From positions 62,001-126,000 of the forward strand of contig NZ_PDEQ01000005.1 of assembly GCF_002554795.1 (NCBI RefSeq): a stretch of 64,000 nt of DNA, read 5' to 3'. Source of the stretch: Longibacter salinarum (GTDB lineage: Bacteria > Bacteroidota > Rhodothermia > Rhodothermales > Salinibacteraceae). The notes beneath the pieces were generated by a model. That model worked only from the letters and a program-made list of their open reading frames with translations. It was not told the DNA's origin and searched no databases. The position numbers and the translations under genes are program-made. This document shows, one piece after another, positions 9,037 to 18,400 of this stretch (the stretch's first letter is position 1; every line of letters begins with the position of its first letter).

Positions 9037-9202
9037 TTGTAAACGGCGATTCAGGGACGTGGCACGTACGTTGCCATTTATCTGATGCCCAGTCGGAGGG
9101 TGCCTCCACGCTGCGACTGGCCTTCGTGTCGAACAGCACGACAGGATTCATTATCGCCGGGTTGACGCGTTTTTGGGTGAGCGCGCAGCCCGGCGTTTTT
9201 TA
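9037..9202 (+). ncRNA. Candidate small structured RNA upstream of ssb
   Basis: No convincing protein frame is present. CCAGTC (9089-9094) pairs with GACTGG (9115-9120) and encloses a second stem, GGAGG (9095-9099) with CCTCC (9103-9107). The segment ends in a very strong intrinsic terminator (9155-9201). A weak promoter lies just upstream. It does not carry the SRP RNA, tmRNA or RNase P signatures that I know. It could also be the 3' untranslated end of the hydrolase transcript, 144 bp upstream. Confidence 0.45.
9155..9201 (+). terminator. Strong intrinsic terminator
   Basis: CGCCGGGTTG pairs with CAGCCCGGCG, and an inner CGCG/CGCG continues the stem. A six-base T run follows. There is no plus-strand gene directly before it, so it should end a small RNA or a long hydrolase 3' UTR. 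Confidence 0.85.
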
Positions 9203-9249
9203 TGTCGCTTCCTACCAATCGTACCGGTACCACGACGTACTCGCCCCCT

Positions 9250-9267
9250 GTGACATAGTGGTGTCAC
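9250..9267. promoter_or_regulatory. Inverted repeat upstream of ssb
   Basis: GTGACA (9250-9255) and TGTCAC (9262-9267) are exact inverted repeats around 6 bases. The outer TGTGA resembles one half of a CRP/FNR-type site, but the spacing differs. It could be an operator in the 340-bp ssb upstream region. Confidence 0.35.
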
Positions 9268-9358
9268 CACCCGTCCGTATATTACACACGCTGGTCCGCG
9301 ATGTCGACGTGTTGTGAACGCAAAGACATTCGGTCTGCAGTACGTCAAACTTTTTGTC

Positions 9359-9378
9359 GCTGACGTTATGACGTCGGC
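9359..9378. promoter_or_regulatory. Second inverted repeat upstream of ssb
   Basis: GCTGACGT (9359-9366) and ACGTCGGC (9371-9378) are inverted repeats with one mismatch and a 4-base spacer, about 165 bp before the ssb start. It may be an operator. Confidence 0.3.
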
Positions 9379-9540
9379 ATCTGGTGTGTCTTATAGACAG
9401 ACAAGACGATAAGCGTAACCGCCGACTGCTCCGGGATCGTGCCGAGGTTGGACATTTCCACCTCGCTGTGCGTAGACTCCGAGCATGTCTGGCGACACGC
9501 CCATAGACAGCATCTCTTCACTCAACGCAACGAGAACGCC

Positions 9541-10053
9541 ATGGCTCGCGGAGTCAACAAAGTCATTCTCATCGGAAATCTGGGTCAGGATCCGGAGCTT
9601 CGCTACACGGGTAGCGGCACCGCCGTGTGCAATATGCGCCTGGCCACAAACGAATCGTACAAGGATCGGGACGGCAATCTGGTCGACAAGACCGAGTGGC
9701 ACACGGTCGTTGCCTGGGCACGACTCGGCGAAATCTGCAACGAGTACCTGTCAAAAGGCTCACAGGTGTACTTCGAGGGCAAGCTGCAGACCCGATCGTG
9801 GGAGGACCGTGACGGTAACACACGTTACTCCACGGAGGTCAAAGCGCAAGAGATGATGTTCCTCGACCGCGCCAACAACGGCCCTGGCGGTGGCCCGTCT
9901 GGCGATGGGTTCAGCCAGGGACAGGGCGGAGGCCCGTCGGATCAGCGCCAGCAACAGGGGGGCGGACCGCAGCGTCAATCCCGCACACAACAGCAGCAAC
10001 AACAGCAGGAGGAGCAGGAAACGTTCGAGCCGGACGACGAACTGCCGTTCTAG
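9541..10053 (+). CDS. ssb: Single-stranded DNA-binding protein
   Basis: 170 residues from ATG 9541. The OB fold (about 1-110) starts [19 protein letters not shown] and contains [18 protein letters not shown] and [13 protein letters not shown] Gly/Gln-rich disordered linker with a run of glutamines follows, then the acidic tip DDELPF that recruits partner proteins such as RecG (also in this window), RecO and PriA. Neither rpsF nor rpsR is next to it, so this is a free-standing ssb. A terminator follows at 10117-10161. Confidence 0.97.
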   Translation: MARGVNKVILIGNLGQDPELRYTGSGTAVCNMRLATNESYKDRDGNLVDKTEWHTVVAWARLGEICNEYLSKGSQVYFEGKLQTRSWEDRDGNTRYSTEVKAQEMMFLDRANNGPGGGPSGDGFSQGQGGGPSDQRQQQGGGPQRQSRTQQQQQQQEEQETFEPDDELPF

Positions 10054-10116
10054 CGAATGCGAAATGGGGAGGGCGAACGTCGAAATGCTTCTTCCCGCGA
10101 CATTTCAGTGCAGCAT

Positions 10117-10161
10117 CCGCCGTCGGCATCCAGGGTTTCTCTGGGGGCCGGCGGTTTTTTT
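10117..10161 (+). terminator. Intrinsic terminator after ssb
   Basis: CCGCCG pairs with CGGCGG, with inner CCAG/CTGG pairing, followed by seven Ts. Confidence 0.85.
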
Positions 10162-10316
10162 AATTTTCTAACCTCGTTCAACGCCCACCGTCGTCCGATC
10201 GGCAAAATGTCGTTGAATCGGGTCGAGGGACCGGCTCCGCGTTCACGCGTCACCGTTTGCATGTTGCATCATTCGCGTTCCTTCATGCCGACTCTCGCAC
10301 GACGCCCCGGATCGCC

Positions 10317-10796
10317 ATGCCTGACCAACTCGAGTCTCTCCGCCGCTCCTTCGACAACGTCGACCACGCCATCGCCGGATGGATGCGGCGAAACGGCTCG
10401 CTCCTCCTGCGTATCTCCCTCGGCGTGATCTTCGTCTGGTTCGGCGCCCTCAAATTCTTCGACGGACTCAGCCCCGCCGAGTCGCTCGTTCGGAGCACGG
10501 TCTACTGGGTCGACCCCGACATCTTCCTTCCGATTCTCGGAGCGTGGGAAGTACTCATCGGACTCGGCCTCCTGTATCGCCCGGCCATTCGCGTCGCGAT
10601 TTTTCTCCTATTCGCTCAGATGCCGGGGACGATGCTCCCGCTGATCCTTCTGCCCGAGGTGTGCTTCACAATCTTCCCCTTCGGACTCACCCTTGAAGGA
10701 CAGTACATCATCAAGAACCTCGTCCTCATCAGTGCTGCCCTCGTCGTGGGGGGCACCGTGCGGTCCGACATCCGCTCCGAATCCTACAGGAAGTAG
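10317..10796 (+). CDS. DoxX/DUF417-like membrane protein
   Basis: 159 residues from ATG 10317. Four hydrophobic helices are visible. The first carries LLLRISLGVIFVWFGALKFF, the family pattern of a helix ending in FGxLKF, followed by LSPAESLV. The second half contains LGAWEVLIGLGLL and FPFGLTLEGQYIIKNLVLI. Members are inner-membrane proteins of poorly known role, some linked to redox processes. Its neighbour on the opposite strand is the PII-like gene of the Dab operon. Confidence 0.8.
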   Translation: MPDQLESLRRSFDNVDHAIAGWMRRNGSLLLRISLGVIFVWFGALKFFDGLSPAESLVRSTVYWVDPDIFLPILGAWEVLIGLGLLYRPAIRVAIFLLFAQMPGTMLPLILLPEVCFTIFPFGLTLEGQYIIKNLVLISAALVVGGTVRSDIRSESYRK

Positions 10797-10840
10797 TAGA
10801 ATCGAACGCTTCCCGCACGTCAAACCTCATCCCCCACACC

Positions 10841-11215
10841 TCACTTTTCGTCTTCCTCCAAGAACTTCTCGAGGCGGACCACTTGCGTGTTTGATACGAA
10901 CATCACACCCGAGCTTTTCTCGAACAGGGGCGTGAGGCCATCCATCACGCAGTCAATCATTTCGTCATCGCCAACAGCGAAGAACATGACGAGACCGGCG
11001 CGGTCGTTGAAAAGAAGACGTCCCTCGTGGAATCCGTGCGCCCCGCGGCCCGCGATGTCGCGATGAACCGTGTATCCGGTGGCGCCGCACTCCTCCAGCA
11101 GGTCCTGAACGAATTTTTCCTTTTCGCCCCGGACGATAATCTCGATTTTCTTCAGCGGATGCAGGCGGTGCTGCCTTTTGGGTGATTCCGTCGTCTCCTG
11201 TGGCTGATCAGTCAT
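10841..11215 (-). CDS. PII-like protein of the DabAB operon
   Basis: 124 residues. After a charged tail, LKKIEIIVRGEKEKFVQDLLEECGATGYTV matches strand 1 and helix 1 of PII-fold proteins. GRGAHGF is at the T-loop base, and VMFFAVGDDEMIDCVMDGLTPLF is the second repeat. The uridylylation Tyr motif of GlnB is not evident, so it is not a standard nitrogen PII. It follows dabA by 39 bp on the same strand. PII-like proteins are commonly found beside dabA/dabB and are thought to tune bicarbonate uptake in response to nucleotides; the ligand here is inferred only. Confidence 0.8.
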   Translation of the reverse strand: MTDQPQETTESPKRQHRLHPLKKIEIIVRGEKEKFVQDLLEECGATGYTVHRDIAGRGAHGFHEGRLLFNDRAGLVMFFAVGDDEMIDCVMDGLTPLFEKSSGVMFVSNTQVVRLEKFLEEDEK

Positions 11216-11254
11216 GGCAAGGTAGAAGAGTCGGTTAGATGAAATGCCAGATGT

Positions 11255-13693
11255 TCAAGAAGTGGGTTCTGCTTCGGGCAACAGCTCAGGAACGGTCCGA
11301 TCGTCGGACATCACGGATGCCCATGTCCCACCGGGTTCGTAACGAAGCAACGTGTTGTCCTGCTGCGGATCCATGACCGTCAAGGCGACCCATTCGTGGT
11401 CAAACAATCGCTTTAGCGTATCCTGCCGCTGCAGGATCATGCCGACACGCTCGACCGGGGCATGGAGCACGGCAAACAGGCGAAGGGGGTCATGATACGG
11501 TACGTCGTCATCGAGATACAGCGACTGCAGCGGCAGCCCAGTCATCAGGTCGCCGCCATTTCCCTGCACTACGCCGACCTTCCCGCTGACGTTGTGCGTT
11601 ATTTTTGAGCCGCTTCCGTAGACCGCATTGTCGACGGTCGAGAAGTAGTACTGCATGTTAATCCACTCGCCGACGACGAGCGGGCCGGTAAGTATCGTTT
11701 CGAGCGCCGTTCCGCTCTCGTCAACCCTCCAGTCGTACGAGTGAAGAAAACTCCGACCATCAAGGTCCAGATCGTTCGTCAGCCGACGTGGTCCGACAAT
11801 GAACGCCGCATTGCCGGCCAGCCCCCACTCGGGGCGCGTCTCCGACCAGTCCGCTGCGCGCCGCTCCGTCTCTCGTGATGGATCCGAAAGCAGTTGAGCA
11901 TCCATCGTGCCAACCCGTTCGGCCGCCGCCTTTTCTCGAGCCTTCGTCAGGTCCGCGCGGAGGCGAGCCAGCGCATCTGCATCGACTGGCGGATTCTCTT
12001 CGTCGACATAAAGACGAACCTCGTCGGTTGTCGTGTTGTGCTCGCCCGCGAGAAAGACCGTATCATCGGGAATGTCGATCCCCCGATCGCGGAGGGCATC
12101 GCGTACGTCTGAATCATTGCAAATGGCGGCGAGGACCCGGGCATTCGGTCCCCCAGGATTTCCGGCGCAGGCTCCACAGTCCAGACTCGACTTAAAGGGG
12201 TTGTTCGGCGTCTGACTGCCGTGCCCCGTAAAGACCACAATCGGAGCAAACGTCTCCGTCCAGCCCATCAGACGGAATGCGGCCTCGGCGTACACGACCT
12301 TTACCTGATCGGACAGACCCACGGCAAGGGCATCTTCCTCGTCGAGCGACTCGTCCCGGTCCACAGTCACTTCCGTAAAGCTCGATGGACGCGGAATGCG
12401 CTCATTAGCGGACTGGATCCAGTCATATATTTTGTGCGGCAAAAGCGTTCGAAGGGCCATGGCGACACCGAAGAGCCCCCCACTCCCTTCGACGAATCCG
12501 AAGGCGGCAGCGACGTCGTTCTTCAATGTCTTCACCAGCTTCTGTCGCGCCGCGTTCAGCCCTGCCCAGCCATTGTACCGTTCGGCTTCTTCTGATCGGT
12601 TCGGTGCTACGCGTTCAGCGATCCGGTGACGCGGGTCGACGATTGGCGGACATGCTTTGACACGCTCGCCGACTTCTCCTTCCGGCGCGTAGGCTTCATG
12701 CTCCATCGGAATCCCGAAGAAGCCCGCATAGCCGTGCGTTTCGTACGGCCCCGTTGCCTCAAGGTGACGGCGAATGATCTCCGACCGCACGTCAATGCAG
12801 AAGACAAGTTGCGCGTCCGGGCGACCCGTCTCCTTCGTCGGCTGGTGTGCGGATGTCGCGAGGTCGTCAAGCAACCCCTGTCGGTACGTTTCCTCCCAGG
12901 CCGAAAGCCAGATGGCGGGAAGAGACGCGTCGTCCGGATGCACCCTACCGTTCGCTGTCGCGTCTTCCGGCAACAACGGTTCGTCAAGCAACCGCGCCAG
13001 CGTCAGTCGCACGGCGAGGTACCCGCCGAGCGTGATCGGCTTGGCCTTGCCCCACTCCTTCGCTGTTCCACGCTCTTGCCAACGAATCAGGCCCACCCAT
13101 CCTGGAAGAGCGGCAAGGTGGTGCGTAAAGATCGTCTCCCACTCCGATTCCGGTACGCCGTCGAGGGCCTCGATGAAGGCATCCAGCTTCGTAGATGGGA
13201 GATCGGACGTCTGCCGGATCCCCGGTATATCGCGATCGAACGGAGCGAGGATGCGCCACGACGCAAAGAATCCATCCGCCCGGTTCGGCATCGGCCACGC
13301 GGCCTGACCGTGATCGAAAAATGCGGCCAGCCACTTCGACATGAGCCGGTTCAACCGCTGATCGCTCGGCGCAGCGGTTGAGGGAACGTCATTCGCCTCC
13401 ATCGTGGCGAGCGTCTCCTCGGGCTTCGACGTAATGTCGTGCTTCTTCAAGCGGTCGCGCAGGAGGTTGGGTTGGATGGCCCCGCGCTCCCATGCATGAC
13501 GAAAGGTCGTTGGCGACGGATATCCTCGGCCACGAAAGAGGTGGCCAGCGCGCTGCACCGCCTCATCGAAGGGCAAGGTTTCGAACCCGGAAAGCGGATT
13601 CGCCGAGTTAAAGGTCCGGAGCGGCCACAACGGTCCGACCGCTTCAGCAGCATTTTCGATGCGGCCCCGCAGGACCGAAATCTCAATGGACAT
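11255..13693 (-). CDS. dabA: Inorganic carbon transporter subunit DabA (DUF2309)
   Basis: 812 residues. DabA is the beta-carbonic-anhydrase-like zinc subunit that, with the membrane protein DabB, drives one-way hydration of CO2 to bicarbonate using an ion gradient. The four expected residues are present: Cys299 and Asp301 in LVFCIDVRSE, and His491 and Cys506 in FTGHGSQ...SLDCGACAGN. The 15-residue His-Cys spacing matches characterised DabA. The gene overlaps dabB by 11 bp, indicating translational coupling. The operon order is dabB, dabA, PII-like. Confidence 0.95.
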   Translation of the reverse strand: MSIEISVLRGRIENAAEAVGPLWPLRTFNSANPLSGFETLPFDEAVQRAGHLFRGRGYPSPTTFRHAWERGAIQPNLLRDRLKKHDITSKPEETLATMEANDVPSTAAPSDQRLNRLMSKWLAAFFDHGQAAWPMPNRADGFFASWRILAPFDRDIPGIRQTSDLPSTKLDAFIEALDGVPESEWETIFTHHLAALPGWVGLIRWQERGTAKEWGKAKPITLGGYLAVRLTLARLLDEPLLPEDATANGRVHPDDASLPAIWLSAWEETYRQGLLDDLATSAHQPTKETGRPDAQLVFCIDVRSEIIRRHLEATGPYETHGYAGFFGIPMEHEAYAPEGEVGERVKACPPIVDPRHRIAERVAPNRSEEAERYNGWAGLNAARQKLVKTLKNDVAAAFGFVEGSGGLFGVAMALRTLLPHKIYDWIQSANERIPRPSSFTEVTVDRDESLDEEDALAVGLSDQVKVVYAEAAFRLMGWTETFAPIVVFTGHGSQTPNNPFKSSLDCGACAGNPGGPNARVLAAICNDSDVRDALRDRGIDIPDDTVFLAGEHNTTTDEVRLYVDEENPPVDADALARLRADLTKAREKAAAERVGTMDAQLLSDPSRETERRAADWSETRPEWGLAGNAAFIVGPRRLTNDLDLDGRSFLHSYDWRVDESGTALETILTGPLVVGEWINMQYYFSTVDNAVYGSGSKITHNVSGKVGVVQGNGGDLMTGLPLQSLYLDDDVPYHDPLRLFAVLHAPVERVGMILQRQDTLKRLFDHEWVALTVMDPQQDNTLLRYEPGGTWASVMSDDRTVPELLPEAEPTS

Positions 13694-15116
13694 GGTAGCG
13701 GTCGCGTCGGGTGAGAAGCGTCGAAGATACGGGTTGCGACGTGTTCATCAGAAGCACGTACAGGCGCGTACTGGAGTGATGCCAGCCACGGTCAATGCCG
13801 ACGTACACGAACGTAAACACGGCCGCGATGCCCCAGTGCAGCGGTGTAAGAGGCGTACCGAAGGCCAGCAGTCCAGTCCCTGCAAGCATCCACGCGACTC
13901 CTTTGTACACCGCGGCGTACATCAGGATAGCGGGAAGCAGCACGAAGGGAAGCGCCCAGGCGCGCGTTCGGGCAGGCAGACCGGTCCGGCGCAGGAGCGT
14001 CCGAGTGGCATGCAGCACGGCAAGGACCACGAAAAAGACGAGGAGCGTGCCCCCGTCCAGGGCCAAAACGGACTTCCCGGTGAGCCAGGCGAAGAGAAAA
14101 CCGGCGGCCACAGCCACGACAAGAGAGCTGAGGGTCGATGCCCACCCGGCTGGGTTCGGTCGAGCCTGAGGTGGAGAGGTTGATTCAACGACCGAGCCCG
14201 AAGCAAGAAACAGGTACGCCTTGTAAAACCCGTGTAGGATCAGGTGGGCGATGCCGGCTGCACCGAACCCGAGACCGAACTGCATCACCATGAAACCCAT
14301 CTGAGCCGTCGTCGAGCAACCGAGTTGGCGCTTCACGTTCGTTTGCACCAGTGCCCATGCCTGTCCCGCCAATGCCGTCACGGCGCCCACGAAAAAGACG
14401 AGGAGAACGACCGCGTCCGTTTCGAATACGATGCCCGAGAAGCGTGCTAGCAGAACGCCTCCCGCGTTCACCAGCCCTGCGTGCATGAACGCCGAAACCG
14501 GAGTTGGGGCGGTCATCGACGAAAGCAACCAGCGATGGAAGGGGACGAGCGCCGACTGCATCATCGCAGCGACGACGATGAGGCTGACGCTGATCGTCGT
14601 CACGACCCGTGGCAATGCGCTGAGCACGTCCACGAATCCGGAGACGGTCCACGCCCCGCTACTATGCACAAGCAGAGCGAAGCTGACCGCGAGAGCGCCA
14701 CTTCCCGCCAAAAACATCCGTCTAGCGAAGCGAGCAGACGCCTGTGCTTCCGGCCACCTGCGAATATGCCCAATGAGACTTGCCAGCAACCACCCCATCA
14801 CCGTCCACAGCGCGAGGAAGACAACGACATGCTCCGTTGCCGTGAGCAAGAGCACGACAACACTGAGCGAGAAGAGGCGCCCGTAAAACGAGCGCAGATG
14901 GCGAGCGCCGGCCATGTATCGCCGCGAAAAGCTATGCACAATCCCGCTGACGAACGTCACAACAACAGCCATGACCTGCGTCAGGCCATCCACCTGGATG
15001 TACGGGTCGATGCTCCAGGTCTCTCCCTTCAAGAAGAAGGCGAGCGCGACGGCAAGGCCGAAACCGGCCCACATCACACGGGTGAGGACTGCGGGAAGTC
15101 GGGTCGGAGGAGGCAT
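13683..15116 (-). CDS. dabB: Inorganic carbon transporter subunit DabB (NuoL/MrpA-like)
   Basis: 477 residues with about 12-14 hydrophobic helices. It belongs to the proton-conducting membrane transporter family of complex I NuoL and Mrp antiporters. Recognisable segments are ALWTVMGWLLASLIGH, VPFHRWLLSSMTAPTPVSAFMHAGLVNAGG (with the discontinuous-helix Lys/His region) and KRQLGCSTTAQMGFM. It should pass H+ or Na+ inward to power DabA. It lacks the long C-terminal lateral helix of NuoL, as expected for DabB. It is the first gene of the minus-strand operon. Confidence 0.93.
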   Translation of the reverse strand: MPPPTRLPAVLTRVMWAGFGLAVALAFFLKGETWSIDPYIQVDGLTQVMAVVVTFVSGIVHSFSRRYMAGARHLRSFYGRLFSLSVVVLLLTATEHVVVFLALWTVMGWLLASLIGHIRRWPEAQASARFARRMFLAGSGALAVSFALLVHSSGAWTVSGFVDVLSALPRVVTTISVSLIVVAAMMQSALVPFHRWLLSSMTAPTPVSAFMHAGLVNAGGVLLARFSGIVFETDAVVLLVFFVGAVTALAGQAWALVQTNVKRQLGCSTTAQMGFMVMQFGLGFGAAGIAHLILHGFYKAYLFLASGSVVESTSPPQARPNPAGWASTLSSLVVAVAAGFLFAWLTGKSVLALDGGTLLVFFVVLAVLHATRTLLRRTGLPARTRAWALPFVLLPAILMYAAVYKGVAWMLAGTGLLAFGTPLTPLHWGIAAVFTFVYVGIDRGWHHSSTRLYVLLMNTSQPVSSTLLTRRDRYHVH

Positions 15117-15958
15117 GAGGAATGGGTTGAGGGGCAGATACGAGAGCCGAACGGCAATCCATGCGCCGGTCGAAGCCGATTCACCAAGCTAAGACATTCA
15201 CAACGTACGTTCACGTTTCGATGCCGTAACAGTCTCACGGAAAAAAGATTCAAAACTGACGGCTTCCTTGCAGACGAGTCGTCGCGAGTTACGAGAAACG
15301 AACAAAGACGGAGACAAGACGAAGCGGAAAACCGATCATCTGTCTCCAACCATCGTCTCCCGCGACACGGAAATCAGACCGACCCGTTGTTGGCGGGGAA
15401 GGTGCGAACCGGCACCGCAGGTCGGACCGTGTACATTCCCTGATCTGAATAAGTTGGGATCAACGCTCGAATGCAAACTCGATACCTTCAGTTGATCCCT
15501 TGTTCGACAGGTTCTTGACGATCCACATCGGTAATTGCACGGGCGGCGGACTCGATAAAATCTGTGGACTTTCTGAAAATGACCTTTACCATCAAATTAT
15601 TCGTTTCAGAGTTCATAAAATGATTTCAGTCTAGACGCCCACAATCAGGGAGATTCACTCAATTTCACGCCTCGTCGTCGCAAGTTTGTAATAAGTTACG
15701 GCTTTGTTTGTACGTTGCCGGGTGTCACCTGATCTTTTCAGGCCGGTGACCGTTACGCTATTGTGATCGTTGATATCTTCGCGCCGAGCGATTCTCTTCC
15801 CCGCCTCTACCGCTGTACACGTAGGGCTTGCCGATCCGCCGAATGATTGCTATGGGGGAGACGAGCCGTTTAGATGTGCTCACGGACTTCAGATCGCGAC
15901 CGCTTCCACGGTCATCTGGACCGTACGCCGCTTCTTCCTGCAGACTCACCATTACAAC
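15117..15958. other. 842-bp divergent intergenic region between dabB and the acyl-CoA dehydrogenase
   Basis: It should hold the promoters of both divergent units. It contains an exact 9-bp inverted repeat (15456-15464 with 15491-15499). Near 15725-15752, GTCACC and GGTGAC flank a CCTGA/TCAGG hairpin. The AT content rises around 15540-15720. I found no protein frame that looks real. Confidence 0.6.
15456..15499. promoter_or_regulatory. Perfect 9-bp inverted repeat in the dabB/acyl-CoA dehydrogenase gap
   Basis: GGGATCAAC (15456-15464) is exactly complementary to GTTGATCCC (15491-15499), with 26 bases between. It may be a regulator binding site or an RNA stem. It is 340 bp upstream of dabB and 460 bp upstream of the dehydrogenase. 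Confidence 0.35.
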
Positions 15959-17503
15959 ATGAGCATCGCCTCATACCTGAACGAGGACGTAGATGCTTCG
16001 GTCGACTTCAAGTCGTTCCGAGACGCATTCAAGAAGAAACTCCGCAATGTTTTTCACCGTCGGTCCAGTGCCGACCAGGTGGGGACAAGCCGCGGGATTC
16101 CGCCCTTCATCATGCGTGAAATTCAGTCACTCACGCCCCTTTCGGTTTTCATTCCGGAAGAGCATGGAGGACGCGGCGGCCACGTTCACGAGTGCCAGTC
16201 AATTCTTGCGGCCGCCTCATACGAATCCCTCGCGCTCTCGCTCACGATCGGAATCAACGGAGCGCTGTTCCTGCAACCACTTACGAAGTACGGGCGAGAG
16301 GAAATCAAGGCCCCGATCTTCCGGCGGTTTATCGAAGATAAGAACATGGGCGGGCTGATGATCACCGAGCCGGATTACGGCACGGATGCCCTGCGCATGG
16401 AAACATCGTATCAGCAGCAGGACGACGGAAGCTATCGCATCCAGGGGACAAAGCACTGGGGAGGCCTTACGGGATGGGCCGACTTCTGGCTCGTCACCGC
16501 CCGCCGTAAGAGCGAAAGCGGCAACCTGGGTCGGGATATCGACTTCTTCGTCGCGGACATGAACCGCCCCGAGCAGCTGATTGAAGTCGAGGAACTGTAC
16601 GAAAACCTCGGCCTCTACATGATTCCGTACGGGCGCAATAAGGTCGACATCCGCGTACCGGAGGCCCATCGCCTCCAGCCGGAGAGCACCGGAATCAAGA
16701 TGATGCTCGACACGCTGCACCGAAGCCGGATCGAATTTCCTGGAATGGGCATGGGCTTCCTTCAGCGTATGCTTGACGAAGCAATCTCCCACTGCCGTGA
16801 ACGGTTTGTCGGAGGCAAAGCCCTACTCGAGTACGACCAGGTCAAACGCCGCGTCGCCGGGATCCAGGCCGCCTACACGGCCTGCTCCGCCATGTGTATG
16901 CACACCAGCGAGCACGCGGGGATCGAAAACAACCTCGCGACGCACGCCCTACCAGCAAACTCGATCAAGTCGGTCGTAACCGACATGATGCAGAGTGCGT
17001 CGCAGTCGCTCCTACAGCTTGCCGGCGGAAAAGGATACAAGCTCGACCACATTGCCGGACGCTCTACGGTCGACAGCCGTCCGTTCCAGATCTTCGAGGG
17101 TTCCAACGATGTGCTGTATCAGCAGATTGCTGAGTCCGTGCTGAAGTCGATGCGCCGGATGAAGGAGCGCAACCTGTACGCCTTCGCGTCACAACACGAC
17201 CTCATGAACCGTGCGTCCGACTATTTCAAGGATGCGCTCGACGTTGAGGTCGACATGTCGCTGCCTCAGCGGAAGCTTGTAGATCTGGGCCGCATTCTCG
17301 GCCGAGTCATTACGATGGAAATGACGATCGAGATGGGCGACCGAGGCTTCCGCTCGGACCTGATCTCAAACGCCCTGAGTCTCTTCCGCTCCGAAGTGAA
17401 GGGCATGATTTCGTCCTTTCAGGATCGGGAGACAACGGATGTCATCGAAGATTACGGCGACAACAGCTCGTGGCTCGACCTCGTCCGGCCCCAAAATGCA
17501 TAA
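15959..17503 (+). CDS. Acyl-CoA dehydrogenase family protein
   Basis: 514 residues from ATG 15959. The order matches the family: an N-terminal helical domain with FIPEEHGGRGGH; the FAD-contact segment GGLMITEPDYGTDALRMET; a beta domain with IQGTKHWGGLTGWADFWLV; and the C-terminal helical domain with QLAGGKGYKLDH and FQIFEGSNDVLYQQIAESV. It should oxidise an acyl-CoA with transfer of electrons through FAD. The extra ~100 C-terminal residues exceed short-chain dehydrogenases. The specificity cannot be read off. A terminator follows at 17551. Confidence 0.9.
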   Translation: MSIASYLNEDVDASVDFKSFRDAFKKKLRNVFHRRSSADQVGTSRGIPPFIMREIQSLTPLSVFIPEEHGGRGGHVHECQSILAAASYESLALSLTIGINGALFLQPLTKYGREEIKAPIFRRFIEDKNMGGLMITEPDYGTDALRMETSYQQQDDGSYRIQGTKHWGGLTGWADFWLVTARRKSESGNLGRDIDFFVADMNRPEQLIEVEELYENLGLYMIPYGRNKVDIRVPEAHRLQPESTGIKMMLDTLHRSRIEFPGMGMGFLQRMLDEAISHCRERFVGGKALLEYDQVKRRVAGIQAAYTACSAMCMHTSEHAGIENNLATHALPANSIKSVVTDMMQSASQSLLQLAGGKGYKLDHIAGRSTVDSRPFQIFEGSNDVLYQQIAESVLKSMRRMKERNLYAFASQHDLMNRASDYFKDALDVEVDMSLPQRKLVDLGRILGRVITMEMTIEMGDRGFRSDLISNALSLFRSEVKGMISSFQDRETTDVIEDYGDNSSWLDLVRPQNA

Positions 17504-17550
17504 TCAGTATACCGCCTGACCACCAGGTGTCAACGCACGTGATGGATTTT

Positions 17551-17594
17551 CGAGGGAGGGCCCAAACTTTCGGGGCTCTCCCTCGTGTTTTGTG
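17551..17594 (+). terminator. Intrinsic terminator after the acyl-CoA dehydrogenase
   Basis: CGAGGGAG pairs with CTCCCTCG, with inner GC pairing, followed by the T-rich TGTTTTGT. It lies 48 bp after the stop. Confidence 0.8.
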
Positions 17595-17651
17595 TAGTAC
17601 AACGTGTCTTCCACCGGCTGCATCCGCGACTTCACCAACCGTCGACGACCT

Positions 17652-18356
17652 ATGACCTTTGGAGTCATCGTTTTTCCCGGCTCGAACTGTGACCACGACG
17701 CCTATCATGCCGCCAAGCATGTGTTCGGCCAGGAGGCCCGATTCATCTGGCACCAGGATGAGACCGTCGGAGACGTGGATGCCGTCATCGTTCCCGGCGG
17801 CTTTTCCTATGGAGACTACCTGCGCTCCGGTGCCGTCGCTCGATTCTCTCCGGTGATGCAAGACGTCGTACGCTTCGCCAACGAGGGCGGACTCGTCCTC
17901 GGCATCTGCAACGGATTTCAGATCCTATGCGAGGCTGGCCTGCTTCCCGGCACGCTCATGCGCAACGACAACCTCCGCTTCCGCTGCAATCACGCGACGC
18001 TCCGCGTGGAAAACAACCAGACACCGTTCACGCACCTCATGGATAAAGGACAGGTCGTGTCCTTCCCAATCGCGCATGGAGAAGGTCGCTACTTTGCCGA
18101 CGGCGACGTGCTCGATGAACTCCGGGACAACGACCAGATCGTTTTTCGGTACGCGACCGAGACCGGAGACATCACCAAAGACGCCAACCCGAACGGATCG
18201 ATCGACAATATTGCCGGAATCGTCAACCGGGATGGCAACGTACTCGGCCTGATGCCTCATCCCGAGAGGTGTGTCGAATCCCTCCTGGGCGGAGGAGATG
18301 ACGGGGCCCTCGTCTTTCGCTCGCTCATCGAGCACACTGCAACGGTCGCCGCGTAG
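17652..18356 (+). CDS. purQ: Phosphoribosylformylglycinamidine synthase subunit PurQ
   Basis: 234 residues from ATG 17652. It is the glutaminase subunit that feeds ammonia to PurL in the fourth step of purine synthesis. The class I amidotransferase triad is visible: nucleophile Cys86 in [10 protein letters not shown] and the His/Glu pair in [19 protein letters not shown] at the start and [16 protein letters not shown] are PurQ-specific. purL and purS are not adjacent, but purF lies at 48.0 kb. Confidence 0.97.
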   Translation: MTFGVIVFPGSNCDHDAYHAAKHVFGQEARFIWHQDETVGDVDAVIVPGGFSYGDYLRSGAVARFSPVMQDVVRFANEGGLVLGICNGFQILCEAGLLPGTLMRNDNLRFRCNHATLRVENNQTPFTHLMDKGQVVSFPIAHGEGRYFADGDVLDELRDNDQIVFRYATETGDITKDANPNGSIDNIAGIVNRDGNVLGLMPHPERCVESLLGGGDDGALVFRSLIEHTATVAA

Positions 18357-18400
18357 CGCGTGCATCCGTTCGATTTCTGCCTCCATCTTTTTCCCCGCGC

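Noticed and set aside
14481-15443. A 320-codon frame antisense to dabB
   Set aside because: The product is strongly charged and low in hydrophobic residues, as expected opposite a membrane protein gene.
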